Positions 18,629 through 27,910 of a stretch of 64,000 nt of DNA are shown here, in pieces. Origin of the DNA: Bacteroidales bacterium (GTDB taxonomy: Bacteria > Bacteroidota > Bacteroidia > Bacteroidales > VadinHA17). Both the position numbers and the translations under genes were made by a program. The notes beneath the pieces were generated by a model. The model did not search any database, was not told where the DNA came from, and was given only the letters and a program-made list of their open reading frames with translations. How positions within the stretch are numbered: position 1 is the stretch's first letter; each line of letters opens with the position of its first letter. The stretch covers positions 142,609-206,608 of the forward strand of contig JAIVHO010000032.1 in assembly GCA_020201035.1 (NCBI GenBank). Direction: 5' to 3'.

Positions 18629-20992
18629 ATGGCAGTTGATTTCCTAAGGGATCTTAATAAAGTACAGCAGGAAGCAGTAACAAACAGTAACGGGCCTGCC
18701 CTGGTGATTGCCGGTGCGGGATCAGGAAAGACCAGGGTACTGACCTACCGTATAGCCTGGCTGCTCAGAAACGGGGTACCTGCCAGTGAAATTCTGGCCC
18801 TCACCTTTACCAACAAGGCAGCCGGTGAGATGAAAGAGAGAATCAGTGCACTGGCGGGTCACCAGGAGGCAAAATATCTCTGGATGGGCACATTCCACAG
18901 TATATTTGCAAGAATACTCCGGCAGGAGAGTGACAGGCTCGGTTATCCCCGAAGCTTCACAATATATGATACAACAGACTCCAGGAGTCTGATAAGAAAC
19001 ATCATTAAGGAATTAAACCTTGATGAGAAGCTCTACAAACCGGCTTCTGTACTGGCCCGCATCTCCACAGCAAAAAACAACCTTATAACCGTCTCTGACT
19101 ATATCGGCAATCCGTCCATTGAGGAAAAAGACAGAAATTCAAAGCTGGCCGAGATGGGACGAATTTATAAAATCTATGCTGCAAGATGCCTGAAAGCGGG
19201 TGCCATGGATTTTGATGATCTGCTGCTTAACACCAATATTCTCTTCCGGGATTTCCCCGATGTGCTTGAATATTACCGCAGCAGGTTCAGATATATACTG
19301 GTGGATGAGTACCAGGATACCAACTATGCACAGTACCTGATTGTAAAAAAACTGTCGCTCAGCCATCGTAATCTCTGTGTGGTAGGGGATGATGCCCAGA
19401 GCATATACTCCTTCCGCGGAGCCAGGATTGAGAATATCCTTAATTTCAGGAATGACTATCCCGACTATCGGCTATTTAAGCTTGAACAGAATTACCGGTC
19501 CACAAAAACCATTGTGGAGGCAGCAAATTCAATTATTAAAAGGAACCGGGAACAGATATCAAAGCATATCTTTTCAGAGAAGGAGAAAGGGGTTCTGATT
19601 AGGATTCTTGAATCGATGACCGACACTGAGGAGGGGATCCGGATTGTCAATGACATTTATGATCTGGGGCTCTCATCACAGGTTAAATGGGAAGATATTG
19701 CCATACTCTACCGTACCAATGCCCAATCAAGGGTCTTCGAGGAGGCTTTCAGAAAAAGGAATATACCATATAAAATTTATGGAGGGGTATCGTTCTACGA
19801 CCGTAAGGAGATAAAGGATATTATTGCCTACTTCAGGATGGTCATCAATCCTGCCGACGAGGAGGCTCTGCGGCGTGTTATCAACTACCCCAAAAGAGGT
19901 ATCGGCAAAACAACTGTTGACAGACTATTTGAAGTAGCAAACCAGAATGAGCTGCCGGTCTGGAACATTCTCAACAACCCGTCACACTATCAGGGGGTGC
20001 TGGCCGGCGCTGTATGGAAACGGATTGCTCCTTTTACCGTTCTGATAAACAACCTTATAGCAAGACGCGAAGAGTTAAACGCTTACGAACTGGCGCGAAC
20101 AATAACGGCTGAGGCCGGCATTGGCAGGGATCTTTCGTCAGGACAGACACCGGAAGAGATCAGCCGGTATGAAAACTTTGAGGAGTTGCTAAATGCAATA
20201 AAGGAGTTTACAGAAGATGCCGCAACCAACGGAGAGCCTGACACACTGGATGCCTGGCTTGAAACGGTAGCGCTGCTTACCGACCGGGACAAAGAGGATA
20301 GCGAGGATCGCAACAGGGTTTCACTTATGACGGCTCACTCTGCCAAAGGCCTTGAGTTTAAACATATATATATCGCCGGACTTGAAGAAAACCTCTTCCC
20401 TTCAATAATGTCGTCAGGCAGTGACAGGGAGATTGAGGAGGAAAGGAGGCTCTTCTATGTTGCAGTAACAAGAGCCATGGAAAGGGTAACACTGAGCTAT
20501 GCCAGAAACAGGTATAAATGGGGTAACCTTGAATCATGCCGCCCCAGCAGGTTTATAGATGAGATTGATGCCAGATACCTGGAGTATCCCGACACTCCTA
20601 CCGCAAATGAGAGTAAGGTCCCCGGGGTCACAGGGAAAAGATTTCCGGTGGATAAATCAGCATGGGGAAAGGATAGTCGTAACGCTGGTTCAGGTAGCAG
20701 CCCACAGGCACCCTCTACCGGCAGGGGTGCAAAGTACCCTGAAGGTAAAAAACTGGTGAGGGTCAGAGGAAGCAATAATAACGGAGAGAGCGGAAATGAT
20801 ATCCCTGCTTCAGCAGGCAAAAGGGAAGGCGGGGAGCTGAAAGTAGGCTCAAACGTAGTTCATGATCGCTTTGGAAAAGGGATTGTAACGGCAATAGAGG
20901 GAACTGCTCCGAATACTACTGCCACCGTGGATTTCAGGGAGTACGGAAGCAAAAAACTGCTGCTCCGGTTTGCAAAACTAAGGGCAGAGTAA
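18629..20992 (+). CDS. UvrD/PcrA/Rep-type DNA helicase
   Basis: The 787-residue SF1A helicase has GAGSGKTR (motif I, about residue 30), LTFTNKAAGEMKERI (Ia), VDEYQDTN (II), GDDAQSIYSFRGA (III), QNYRSTKTIVEAAN (IV), MTAHSAKGLEFKHIYIAG (V) and EERRLFYVAVTRAM (VI). A low-complexity linker (about 670-730) leads to a C-terminal VVHDRFGKGIVTAIEG module, as in PcrA. It unwinds DNA 3'-5' in repair and replication-fork maintenance. No Shine-Dalgarno is seen. Its last codons AGG GCA GAG TAA are the first unit of the downstream 17-bp array. Confidence 0.94.
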   Translation: MAVDFLRDLNKVQQEAVTNSNGPALVIAGAGSGKTRVLTYRIAWLLRNGVPASEILALTFTNKAAGEMKERISALAGHQEAKYLWMGTFHSIFARILRQESDRLGYPRSFTIYDTTDSRSLIRNIIKELNLDEKLYKPASVLARISTAKNNLITVSDYIGNPSIEEKDRNSKLAEMGRIYKIYAARCLKAGAMDFDDLLLNTNILFRDFPDVLEYYRSRFRYILVDEYQDTNYAQYLIVKKLSLSHRNLCVVGDDAQSIYSFRGARIENILNFRNDYPDYRLFKLEQNYRSTKTIVEAANSIIKRNREQISKHIFSEKEKGVLIRILESMTDTEEGIRIVNDIYDLGLSSQVKWEDIAILYRTNAQSRVFEEAFRKRNIPYKIYGGVSFYDRKEIKDIIAYFRMVINPADEEALRRVINYPKRGIGKTTVDRLFEVANQNELPVWNILNNPSHYQGVLAGAVWKRIAPFTVLINNLIARREELNAYELARTITAEAGIGRDLSSGQTPEEISRYENFEELLNAIKEFTEDAATNGEPDTLDAWLETVALLTDRDKEDSEDRNRVSLMTAHSAKGLEFKHIYIAGLEENLFPSIMSSGSDREIEEERRLFYVAVTRAMERVTLSYARNRYKWGNLESCRPSRFIDEIDARYLEYPDTPTANESKVPGVTGKRFPVDKSAWGKDSRNAGSGSSPQAPSTGRGAKYPEGKKLVRVRGSNNNGESGNDIPASAGKREGGELKVGSNVVHDRFGKGIVTAIEGTAPNTTATVDFREYGSKKLLLRFAKLRAE

Positions 20993-21133
20993 AGCTAAGG
21001 GCAGAGTAATACTCAGGGCAGAGTAATACTCAGGGTAGAGGAAAGCTAAGGGTAGAGGAAAGCTAAGGGTAGAGGAAAGCTAATGTAGATTAAGACTCAA
21101 GGCAGGGTAAGGTTACAGATAGAGTAAGACTGG
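20981..21133. repeat. 17-bp tandem array, 9 units, starting inside the helicase stop region
   Basis: Nine contiguous 17-mers follow: agggcagagtaaagcta, two of agggcagagtaatactc, three of agggtagaggaaagcta, and three diverged units. The first unit includes the last three sense codons and the stop of the helicase gene. The most diverged units are at the distal end, before the convergent thiamine gene. Confidence 0.93.
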
Positions 21134-21179
21134 AAGAAAAGTTCTGCCAGGGGTATATGTTCAGGAATCACCCTCTGAC

Positions 21180-21800
21180 TCAGAAAGGAATAAAAACAAT
21201 AACTGAATAGTTACTGCTGTAACGGAGTGAGAAGCTGTCTCCGGTGGCTTCATTCAGTGTTCCCATCCACCAGTTGATAAGTCTCCTGCCTGCAAGTGGA
21301 TATTTCAATCCTTCAGACACCACCTCCGCTGAAACATCAGGTGTAAACAGTGAGACCTGCTGTCCGGGGACAGAAGCTATTATCTCCCTGTCTCCGGCAG
21401 GCACAAAAACCCCGTGATCGGTAATAATTTTCACATCAGCTTCCTTCAGGTATTCAGTCATAAGGGAAATATTTCCAAGGGTATGATCCTCCCGGTGACC
21501 GGTAGCGCCAAGAATAACCACCCTTTTTATGCCTCTCTCTATCGCAAACCTGAAAGCCTTGGTAAGATCATTGCTCTCCTGATCATCAGATCTGTGGAGA
21601 ATAGATGCATACTCCTTCTGCAGGCTGAGTGGAACAGAATCCATGTCGCCTACTATAGCCCATGGCGTAAGTCCGGCCTCAATAAGGCTGACCACTGCAC
21701 CGTCACAGCAGATTATCCGTCCGGCATCATTAAGATGCTTCAGGGGCACCGGATGAACCGGGAATCTCCCGTTTGCCAGTATTACCACGCTGTCATTCAT
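21180..21800 (-). CDS. Thiamine pyrophosphokinase
   Basis: The 206-residue protein has the TPK motifs IICCDGAVVSLIEAGLTPWAIVGDMDSVP (about 30-58), QESNDLTKAFRFAIERG, and ATGHREDHTLGNISLM. It transfers pyrophosphate from ATP to thiamine, forming TPP in the cytoplasm. The C-terminal domain (GRRLINWWMGTLNEATGDSFSL) forms the thiamine pocket. It overlaps the PnuT gene by 8 bases and is the last gene of the TPP-riboswitch operon, so uptake is coupled directly to activation. Confidence 0.93.
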   Translation of the reverse strand: MNDSVVILANGRFPVHPVPLKHLNDAGRIICCDGAVVSLIEAGLTPWAIVGDMDSVPLSLQKEYASILHRSDDQESNDLTKAFRFAIERGIKRVVILGATGHREDHTLGNISLMTEYLKEADVKIITDHGVFVPAGDREIIASVPGQQVSLFTPDVSAEVVSEGLKYPLAGRRLINWWMGTLNEATGDSFSLRYSSNYSVIVFIPF

Positions 21801-22422
21801 ACTTCAGGGTTTGTGCCTTCAGGCTGTTCGTGCTCTCTTCCTCCTGCATGCTTCGTTTCCACGCCATATACCCCACAAATGACATTACTGTATAAACAGC
21901 AAACAGGATGACTGTTGGATAGAGCTCCTTAAATATATATAATCCTATTGAAACAGTGTTAGCCACCATCCAGAGATACCAGTGTTCAATATATTTTCTT
22001 GCCAGCATCCAGGTTGCAACTATTGCCAGTGCGGTTGTAAACGAGTCCCATCCTGGCAACTGAGAATCAGTAAAAGAAGCGAGGATTACCCATATCAATG
22101 CAAACAGGACAAGGAATAGTAAAAGAGAAAAAAAGAGTCCCCTCTTCTTAATATTTGTCACCTTAAGGGAGCCGCTGTCGCTGCTGCTTCTTCCTTTCAG
22201 CCACCAGTACCAGCCATAGACACTGATAAAAAGATAATAGAACTGAAGTCCCATATCAGCATAAAATCCGGATTGAAAAAAGACAACAACGTAAAATGAT
22301 GATGTTACTATTCCAAGAGGCCATAGCCATATCTTTTGCTTAATCTCCAGGAGGACATAGATTATACCGGTTACTGCACCGGTAATCTCAATTATATGGC
22401 TGGTAATCCAGTCGATAGTCAT
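21793..22422 (-). CDS. pnuT: PnuC-family vitamin transporter, probably thiamine (PnuT)
   Basis: This polytopic protein of about 209 residues has seven or so TM segments and the PnuC-family blocks WPLGIVTSSFYVVVFFQSGFYADMGLQFYYLFISVYGWYWW and EHWYLWMVANTVSIGLYIFKEL. PnuC proteins facilitate diffusion of pyridine nucleosides; the clade within TPP-riboswitch operons moves thiamine. The ORF track start at 22485 is too early. The ATG at 22420-22422 overlaps the TonB receptor stop (TGATG), showing translational coupling. Thiamine specificity is inferred from riboswitch and TPK context. Confidence 0.88.
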   Translation of the reverse strand: MTIDWITSHIIEITGAVTGIIYVLLEIKQKIWLWPLGIVTSSFYVVVFFQSGFYADMGLQFYYLFISVYGWYWWLKGRSSSDSGSLKVTNIKKRGLFFSLLLFLVLFALIWVILASFTDSQLPGWDSFTTALAIVATWMLARKYIEHWYLWMVANTVSIGLYIFKELYPTVILFAVYTVMSFVGYMAWKRSMQEEESTNSLKAQTLKYE

Positions 22423-25067
22423 CAGAACCGGACTGTCAATCGTGCCATAAAGTTGATTCCTGCCTGAGGGAAATAACCGGCCCATGAGTACTCCTGTCCG
22501 TCCACGTACCAGTTGCCTCCGTAAGCATTACTTACGTAGAGGGAGTTGAAAATATTATTAACCAGTAACTGAATATCTGCTTTTTCAGCCAGCTTGCCGG
22601 TTAAGGGAGAGTAATCAACCCTCAGTGAGGATGTAAAATAGGGGTTCAGTCCTCTTTCGCTGTTCATTGTATTATCAAAGTATTGCGACCCGACATACTT
22701 TCCGGTTAATGTCAGGGTAAGGTTTTTAAGGGGATCAACGGCAATACCGGCCATTCCCACAACAGAAGGTGAGTAGGCGATATCCACATCTCCAAGGAAT
22801 TTTGATGATGGCACTTCCTCATCTGTGGCACTTATATAATCAATGTAATACTCTGTAAAATTACGTATCCTGTTACGGCTCAGTGTCAGGGCTGCATCCA
22901 TTCTCACTCTGCTTAATGGTTTTACTGATGCTGTGAGTTCAATACCGGCGCGGTAGCTGGATTCCACATTTGTCATTATCGGATAACCGGTATTGCTCAG
23001 TTCACCTGTGGGTACCAGTTGATCGCGGTAATTCATAAAATAGAGATTTACGGCTGCTGTTGAAAGAACTGAGTTGAACCTATAACCGGCCTCAAGATCG
23101 GTCATCAGCTCAGGTTGAGGCATTGATTCAGGATCACCGGCTGCATCCTTGTAATTGGCTCTTGTGGGTTCCCTGTTGGCCACTGCCACTGAAAGATAAC
23201 TTTCATGATTTGCCGAGAAACGGTAAAAGAGTCCTGCCTTGGGGTTAAAAAAGTTGTAGTTGTGCTCCATGGTAAGATCACGCAGATCGTCATCGTGTCC
23301 GGCCATACGGTAACCTATATACCTGTACTGCAGATCACCATACAGGCTCAGTTTTTCACCGGCACTGTAGTTGATTCTTGTATAGACATTTATATCATCC
23401 TTCGTTGCCCCGTTAAGGTACCAGCGGTAATCCTTTTCAGTAAACCCTGCATACCTCATCCAGATAATCCTGCCGAAATGATCTCCCAGATAACGGTTTG
23501 CTCCCCCGCCGACGATAATCTCAATCGGTCCGCTGTTGTAATGAAGGCTGTATGTTACACCCTTGAAATGATTATACAACCATTTTCGTCTTACCAGATC
23601 ACTGCTGTAAATTACCACGGGGAAAAAGCCGGGTTCATTTATTGTAAAGGGATTTAATCCGTAGTCCTCCAGGCTCTCATCCTCACGGTACTGTTCATAA
23701 TATCCCAACCCCCGGGTAAAATGTCCCGCCGCATTAAGGTAGAGATGAGGCGAAAACTGCCAGTTAAATATCAGGTGCACGTGCGTCTGTGTATACCGGT
23801 CGGTCTGATTATGATAATAAGCTGTTTCGCCATCCTCATTTGTATACATACCGGCCGGATTGAATGTGCGGTTAGTGGCAAGGCTGTCGTACGGCACTCC
23901 CCACCAGCTGATTCCTGTACGCTCATTCCCATGCAGCAGGTTCAGTTTAAACCTTCCCTTTGAGAGATTGTATACTGCTGTTGCAAAAAGTGATGTGTGA
24001 TCCGAGCCGCTCCTGTCAACATAACCATCGCTCTTCAGGCCACTCAGCCTCATATCCATCATAAATCTCTCTCCTATAAGGCCTGTACCAAGTTTTGCAG
24101 ATCCCTTTATTGTGTTAAAGGATCCCCAGGTGGACGAAATTTCGGCATATGGTACCGAAGAGGGGTTTTCGGTTCTGAGGTTTACCGTTGCACCAAATGC
24201 TCCTGAACCATTGGTTGAGGTACCCACCCCGCGCTGTATCTGAATATCAGATACAGATCCGGCAAGGTCAGGCATATTAACCCAGAAGACCTGCTGCGAC
24301 TCTGAATCATTTACGGGTATACCATCTATTGTAACATTTATGCGACTGGGGTCAGATCCCCTTATCCTGAAATTTGTATAACCCACTCCAATCCCTGATT
24401 CAGATGTCTCTACCAGGGATGGAACCATTGACAGCATGTGTGTGATATCGGTGGCAAAATTCTTTTTTTTAATCTCATCACTCTTTATCTCGCTGAATGT
24501 AACCGGCGTTCTTGTGCCTGCCCTGGTACCCTTCACCACAATTTCATCTGCCGTGACAGAGGAGAACTCCAGTTCAAAATCCTTAACTATATCACTGTCA
24601 ACAAGCACTTTGCTAACAACTGTTCCATAGCCAATAAAAGAGACCCTGATATTGTAGGAACCCCCACGTACTCCTTCTATGGAATAATAGCCATCATATC
24701 CTGCCACAGCTCCCAGATAGGTCTCTTCCAGAACTACTGTAGCACCTGGCAGGGGATCTCCTACTATGTCTGATACTCTGCCCCTGATTGTGTACTTTAT
24801 TTCATCATTTGATGGAGCCTGTACATCATCACTGAAAGCAGTGTCAGTTTCCGTAGCCCATGAAACAGATAAAACCATCGGGCCATTTCCAGTGACCTGG
24901 CTTTTATCACTATGTGACCCTGCCTCCGTTACTGCAGAAACTCCGGATGCCGCTTCTGCTGCCCAGGATGAAGTCCCGTTGGCTGTTCCTGCTGCCTCTC
25001 CGGATGCTGTTCCAAATGCAATCAATATCAAAGCAGAAAACAGTAAAGATTTTATTAAACCCTTCAT
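22422..25067 (-). CDS. TonB-dependent outer membrane receptor, probably for thiamine
   Basis: The 881-residue protein has a signal peptide (MKGLIKSLLFSALILIAFGTASG), an Ala/Gly/Ser-rich stretch to about residue 88, a carboxypeptidase-like regulatory domain (YTIRGRVSDIVGDPLPGATVVLEE...GYYSIEGVRGGSYNIRVSFIGY), a plug (ITHMLSMVPSLVETSESG...VTIDGIPVNDSESQQVFW) and a 22-strand-type barrel ending in FMARLTVRF. It imports a ligand with TonB-ExbBD energy. Position after a TPP riboswitch and before pnuT and TPK indicates thiamine or a thiamine-like compound. The long low-complexity segment after the signal peptide is unusual. Confidence 0.92.
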   Translation of the reverse strand: MKGLIKSLLFSALILIAFGTASGEAAGTANGTSSWAAEAASGVSAVTEAGSHSDKSQVTGNGPMVLSVSWATETDTAFSDDVQAPSNDEIKYTIRGRVSDIVGDPLPGATVVLEETYLGAVAGYDGYYSIEGVRGGSYNIRVSFIGYGTVVSKVLVDSDIVKDFELEFSSVTADEIVVKGTRAGTRTPVTFSEIKSDEIKKKNFATDITHMLSMVPSLVETSESGIGVGYTNFRIRGSDPSRINVTIDGIPVNDSESQQVFWVNMPDLAGSVSDIQIQRGVGTSTNGSGAFGATVNLRTENPSSVPYAEISSTWGSFNTIKGSAKLGTGLIGERFMMDMRLSGLKSDGYVDRSGSDHTSLFATAVYNLSKGRFKLNLLHGNERTGISWWGVPYDSLATNRTFNPAGMYTNEDGETAYYHNQTDRYTQTHVHLIFNWQFSPHLYLNAAGHFTRGLGYYEQYREDESLEDYGLNPFTINEPGFFPVVIYSSDLVRRKWLYNHFKGVTYSLHYNSGPIEIIVGGGANRYLGDHFGRIIWMRYAGFTEKDYRWYLNGATKDDINVYTRINYSAGEKLSLYGDLQYRYIGYRMAGHDDDLRDLTMEHNYNFFNPKAGLFYRFSANHESYLSVAVANREPTRANYKDAAGDPESMPQPELMTDLEAGYRFNSVLSTAAVNLYFMNYRDQLVPTGELSNTGYPIMTNVESSYRAGIELTASVKPLSRVRMDAALTLSRNRIRNFTEYYIDYISATDEEVPSSKFLGDVDIAYSPSVVGMAGIAVDPLKNLTLTLTGKYVGSQYFDNTMNSERGLNPYFTSSLRVDYSPLTGKLAEKADIQLLVNNIFNSLYVSNAYGGNWYVDGQEYSWAGYFPQAGINFMARLTVRF

Positions 25068-25140
25068 TTCAAAATAGTTTAATTGCCAGATCTGTAAAAG
25101 TATGGCAGTAATTAAAATTATAAAAAATGAGGATACTCTT

Positions 25141-25215
25141 CTGATTTCCTACGCCGGCATTACCCGGATCAGGTAGTAAGGGTATGATCTCAGCCCGTAC
25201 AGTTAAGGCACCCCA
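25141..25215 (-). ncRNA. TPP riboswitch (THI element)
   Basis: The minus strand reads GGGGTGCCTTAACTGTACGGGCTGAGATCATACCC, then CCTGATCCGGGTAATGCCGGCGTAGGAAATCAG. It contains the invariant CUGAGA and the CCUGAUC...GGUAAU...GCG..GGAAA blocks of the TPP aptamer. It lies about 75 bases before the TonB receptor ATG and presumably turns the three-gene operon off when TPP is abundant. Confidence 0.95.
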
Positions 25216-25226
25216 TCTTTGTAGTA

Positions 25227-25234
25227 CAAAGTTA
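25227..25234 (-). promoter_or_regulatory. -7 box of the thiamine operon promoter
   Basis: TAACTTTG on the minus strand matches TAnnTTTG. It lies just upstream of the riboswitch 5' side, so transcription would start a few bases before the aptamer. Confidence 0.65.
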
Positions 25235-25277
25235 CACCCTTTCCCGTTAAATTAAGAGTAAATGGGATAAAAAAAGA

Positions 25278-25748
25278 ATGATTACTTTTGCTGAAGCCTC
25301 CAAAGGGTCATTCAATATGGAAAAGCTTGCAACAAAACTTAATCTGAGAGATAATTCCCGTATCTGCATCCTCAATGCAGATAATAAAGTAGTTACCGCG
25401 TTAACAGATTTACGGGAGGGGTTGGTTATCGACTATTCGATAGACCCGAGGTTTCTGTACAATTTTTTTCTGATATTCGTTACCCGCCCCGATGATATTG
25501 ATGACCTGGCTCACAGGGCAGTCCATAATCTTTATGACGACGGGATTTTGTGGTTTGCCTATCCAAGGCCAGGAGAAGAGACTGCAAGGGACAGAAATAT
25601 TATAACCAGAGATAATGGCTGGGAGCCACTTAAGAAGATGGGGTTAAAGGGTGTTACCAATATAATCATTGATGAGAGATGGAATGGTATCAGATTCAGA
25701 AATTCCAAATATGTCAGAAGCAGGTATGGCAACCTCAAAGAAGGATAA
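25278..25748 (+). CDS. DUF3052-like hypothetical protein
   Basis: The 156-residue soluble protein has no signal or TM segment. The pattern LYDDGILWFAYPRPGEETARDRN, then TRDNGWEPLKKMGLKGVTNIIIDERWNGIRFRN, resembles the core of DUF3052 proteins, whose function is unknown. The start is uncertain: an ATG at 25278 or one at 25317 (MEKLATKL). It is divergent from the thiamine operon, with no obvious partner downstream. Confidence 0.6.
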   Translation: MITFAEASKGSFNMEKLATKLNLRDNSRICILNADNKVVTALTDLREGLVIDYSIDPRFLYNFFLIFVTRPDDIDDLAHRAVHNLYDDGILWFAYPRPGEETARDRNIITRDNGWEPLKKMGLKGVTNIIIDERWNGIRFRNSKYVRSRYGNLKEG

Positions 25749-25917
25749 AAATCTTACAGGCTATCGTTTCCATGAAGCACTTTACCCAGAAGAAGGGGGC
25801 CTTCCCAGTCCGGGAAGTATGATTAATTATCAGCATCCGTAATGCTACAACAATGTGGCTTACATATTAAATAGCATAAGTTATCTTAATAATTGCCTGT
25901 AAATTATTAGTTTTGCA

Positions 25918-25925
25918 GACAGAGA
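25918..25925 (+). promoter_or_regulatory. -7 box upstream of the DUF4290-murA-ridA operon
   Basis: TAGTTTTG matches TAnnTTTG, with TTG at 25893-25895, 22 bases upstream, as -33. The DUF4290 ATG follows 42 bases later. Confidence 0.6.
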
Positions 25926-25967
25926 GAATGGTAAAATAAAGTAATAATCAGATATAGATAAGAAAAG

Positions 25968-26597
25968 ATGATTCACGATTACAATACACAGCGCAACAGG
26001 ATGGCGCTGCCTGAATATGGCCGCAATGTCCAGAAGATGGTTGAACATATCAAAACTATCAAGGACCGGGATGAGAGAAACAAGGCAGCCCGGACAATTA
26101 TCCAGATTATGGGTAATCTGAATCCGAACCTTCGTGACTCTGGTGATGTCAAGCATAAGCTATGGGATCATCTTACAATTATTGCAGATTTTAATCTTGA
26201 TATTGATCCTCCCTATCCACAACCCAAAAGGGAGATTCTTACAGAGAAACCTTCAAGGGTTGAGTACCAGTCGGGAGAGGTTAAATATCTGCACTACGGT
26301 CGCGTAGTCACAATGATGATTGAAGAGGCAGCAAAAATGGAGGAGGGAGAGGAACGTGATTACCTTGTTACCCTTATTGCCAACCAGATGAAAAAGGCGT
26401 CAGCCTCCTGGAACAGGGGAAATATTACAGATGAGGTTATACTGAAAGATCTGGTTGAAATATCAGGTAATAAGATCACCGTTCCTGCCAACATTAAACT
26501 GTTAGAGGTAAAAGAGCTGCTTGGACCAAAGAAGAAAAAACCACAACCCAGACAGAATAAGCCGCTCAATAAAAGAAAGTATCAGGGTAAACACTGA
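25968..26597 (+). CDS. DUF4290 family protein
   Basis: The 209-residue protein begins MIHDYNTQRNRMALPEYGRNVQKMVEHIKTIKDRDERNKAARTII, which I recognise as the Bacteroidota family DUF4290. It is a soluble helical protein with a strongly basic Lys-rich tail (LGPKKKKPQPRQNKPLNKRKYQGKH) that could bind nucleic acid or membrane. It is five bases upstream of murA and probably in one operon with it. Its function is not known. Confidence 0.85.
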   Translation: MIHDYNTQRNRMALPEYGRNVQKMVEHIKTIKDRDERNKAARTIIQIMGNLNPNLRDSGDVKHKLWDHLTIIADFNLDIDPPYPQPKREILTEKPSRVEYQSGEVKYLHYGRVVTMMIEEAAKMEEGEERDYLVTLIANQMKKASASWNRGNITDEVILKDLVEISGNKITVPANIKLLEVKELLGPKKKKPQPRQNKPLNKRKYQGKH

Positions 26598-26602
26598 AAA
26601 CT

Positions 26603-27910
26603 ATGAGTACCTTCATTATCGAGGGAGGGCACAGACTGCACGGTGAGATTGAACCACAGGGTGCGAAAAACGAAACTCTTCAGATTCTGTGTGCCACTCT
26701 TCTGACTGCCGATGATGTAACTGTCCGGAATGTACCGGACATCCTTGATGTAAACAAGCTGATAGAACTTCTTAAGAGCCTTGGCGTAAAGGTAACCCCT
26801 GGTGATTCAGGGGTATATACCTTTAATGCCTCTGTTGTGGATACTGAATATGTACACAGCAGGGAATTTTTGACTCAGAGTGCTGCGCTCCGGGGCTCCG
26901 TAATGGTTGTTGGCCCCCTGCTGGCACGCTTCGGGAAAGCCGGAATGCCCAAACCGGGGGGTGATAAGATCGGACGCAGAAGAATGGATACCCACTTTTC
27001 AGGATTTGAGAAACTGGGAGCCATATTCACCTTTGACATCTCTACATCAGTCTATTCGGTTGCTGCAGACAGACTGAAGGGGGCCTATATACATCTTGAT
27101 GAGGCATCGGTGACAGGAACGGCAAATATTATAATGGCCGCTGTTCTTGCTGAGGGCAGAACCACAATCTATAACGCAGCCTGTGAACCCTATATACAGC
27201 AGCTCTGCCGTATGCTGGTCAGAATGGGAGCACGAATTGAGGGGATAGCCTCAAACCTGCTACATATTGATGGTGTTGAAGAACTGACAGGGTGTGATCA
27301 CAGAATACTTCCCGATATGATCGAAACAGGATCATTTATAGGGATGGCAGCGATGACCGGTTCAGAACTGACTATTAAAAATGTCTCATGGGATAACCTG
27401 GGTATAATACCTGACTCTTTCAGGAGGTTGGGAATAAAAGTTGAACGCAGAGGTGATGATATCCATATCCCTTCTCAGGATAGCTACCAGATCGAGAGCT
27501 ATATTGACGGTTCAATAATGACCATTGCCGATGCAATTTGGCCGGGGCTTACTCCTGATCTTCTAAGTGTATTTCTTGTAACGGCAACGCAGGCGCGTGG
27601 ATCTGTACTTATTCACCAGAAAATGTTTGAGAGCCGGCTATTCTTCGTGGATAAACTGATTGATATGGGTGCACAGATAATACTGTGTGATCCTCACCGG
27701 GCAACGGTTATTGGTCTGGACAGAAAGATTAAACTGAGGGCAACAAATATGTCATCCCCTGATATAAGGGCCGGTGTGGCACTGCTGATAGCTGCCATGT
27801 CAGCAGAAGGCACAAGTATAATTAACAATATCGACCAGATTGACAGGGGATACCAGCAAATAGAACAAAGGCTTAATGCTCTGGGAGCCAGAATTGAACG
27901 GGTAAAATAA
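26603..27910 (+). CDS. murA: UDP-N-acetylglucosamine 1-carboxyvinyltransferase
   Basis: The 435-residue enzyme transfers enolpyruvate from PEP to UDP-GlcNAc, the first committed step of peptidoglycan synthesis. Signature blocks are PQGAKNETLQIL with the Lys-Asn pair (about 22-23), RGSVMVVGPLLARFGKAGMPKPGGDKIGRRRMDTH, and RAGVALLIAAMSAEGTSII. The loop residue that is Cys115 in E. coli, the target of fosfomycin, is Asp121 here (PGGDKIG). Cys-to-Asp enzymes stay active but are intrinsically insensitive to fosfomycin. It lies between DUF4290 and ridA and overlaps the latter by one base. Confidence 0.95.
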   Translation: MSTFIIEGGHRLHGEIEPQGAKNETLQILCATLLTADDVTVRNVPDILDVNKLIELLKSLGVKVTPGDSGVYTFNASVVDTEYVHSREFLTQSAALRGSVMVVGPLLARFGKAGMPKPGGDKIGRRRMDTHFSGFEKLGAIFTFDISTSVYSVAADRLKGAYIHLDEASVTGTANIIMAAVLAEGRTTIYNAACEPYIQQLCRMLVRMGARIEGIASNLLHIDGVEELTGCDHRILPDMIETGSFIGMAAMTGSELTIKNVSWDNLGIIPDSFRRLGIKVERRGDDIHIPSQDSYQIESYIDGSIMTIADAIWPGLTPDLLSVFLVTATQARGSVLIHQKMFESRLFFVDKLIDMGAQIILCDPHRATVIGLDRKIKLRATNMSSPDIRAGVALLIAAMSAEGTSIINNIDQIDRGYQQIEQRLNALGARIERVK

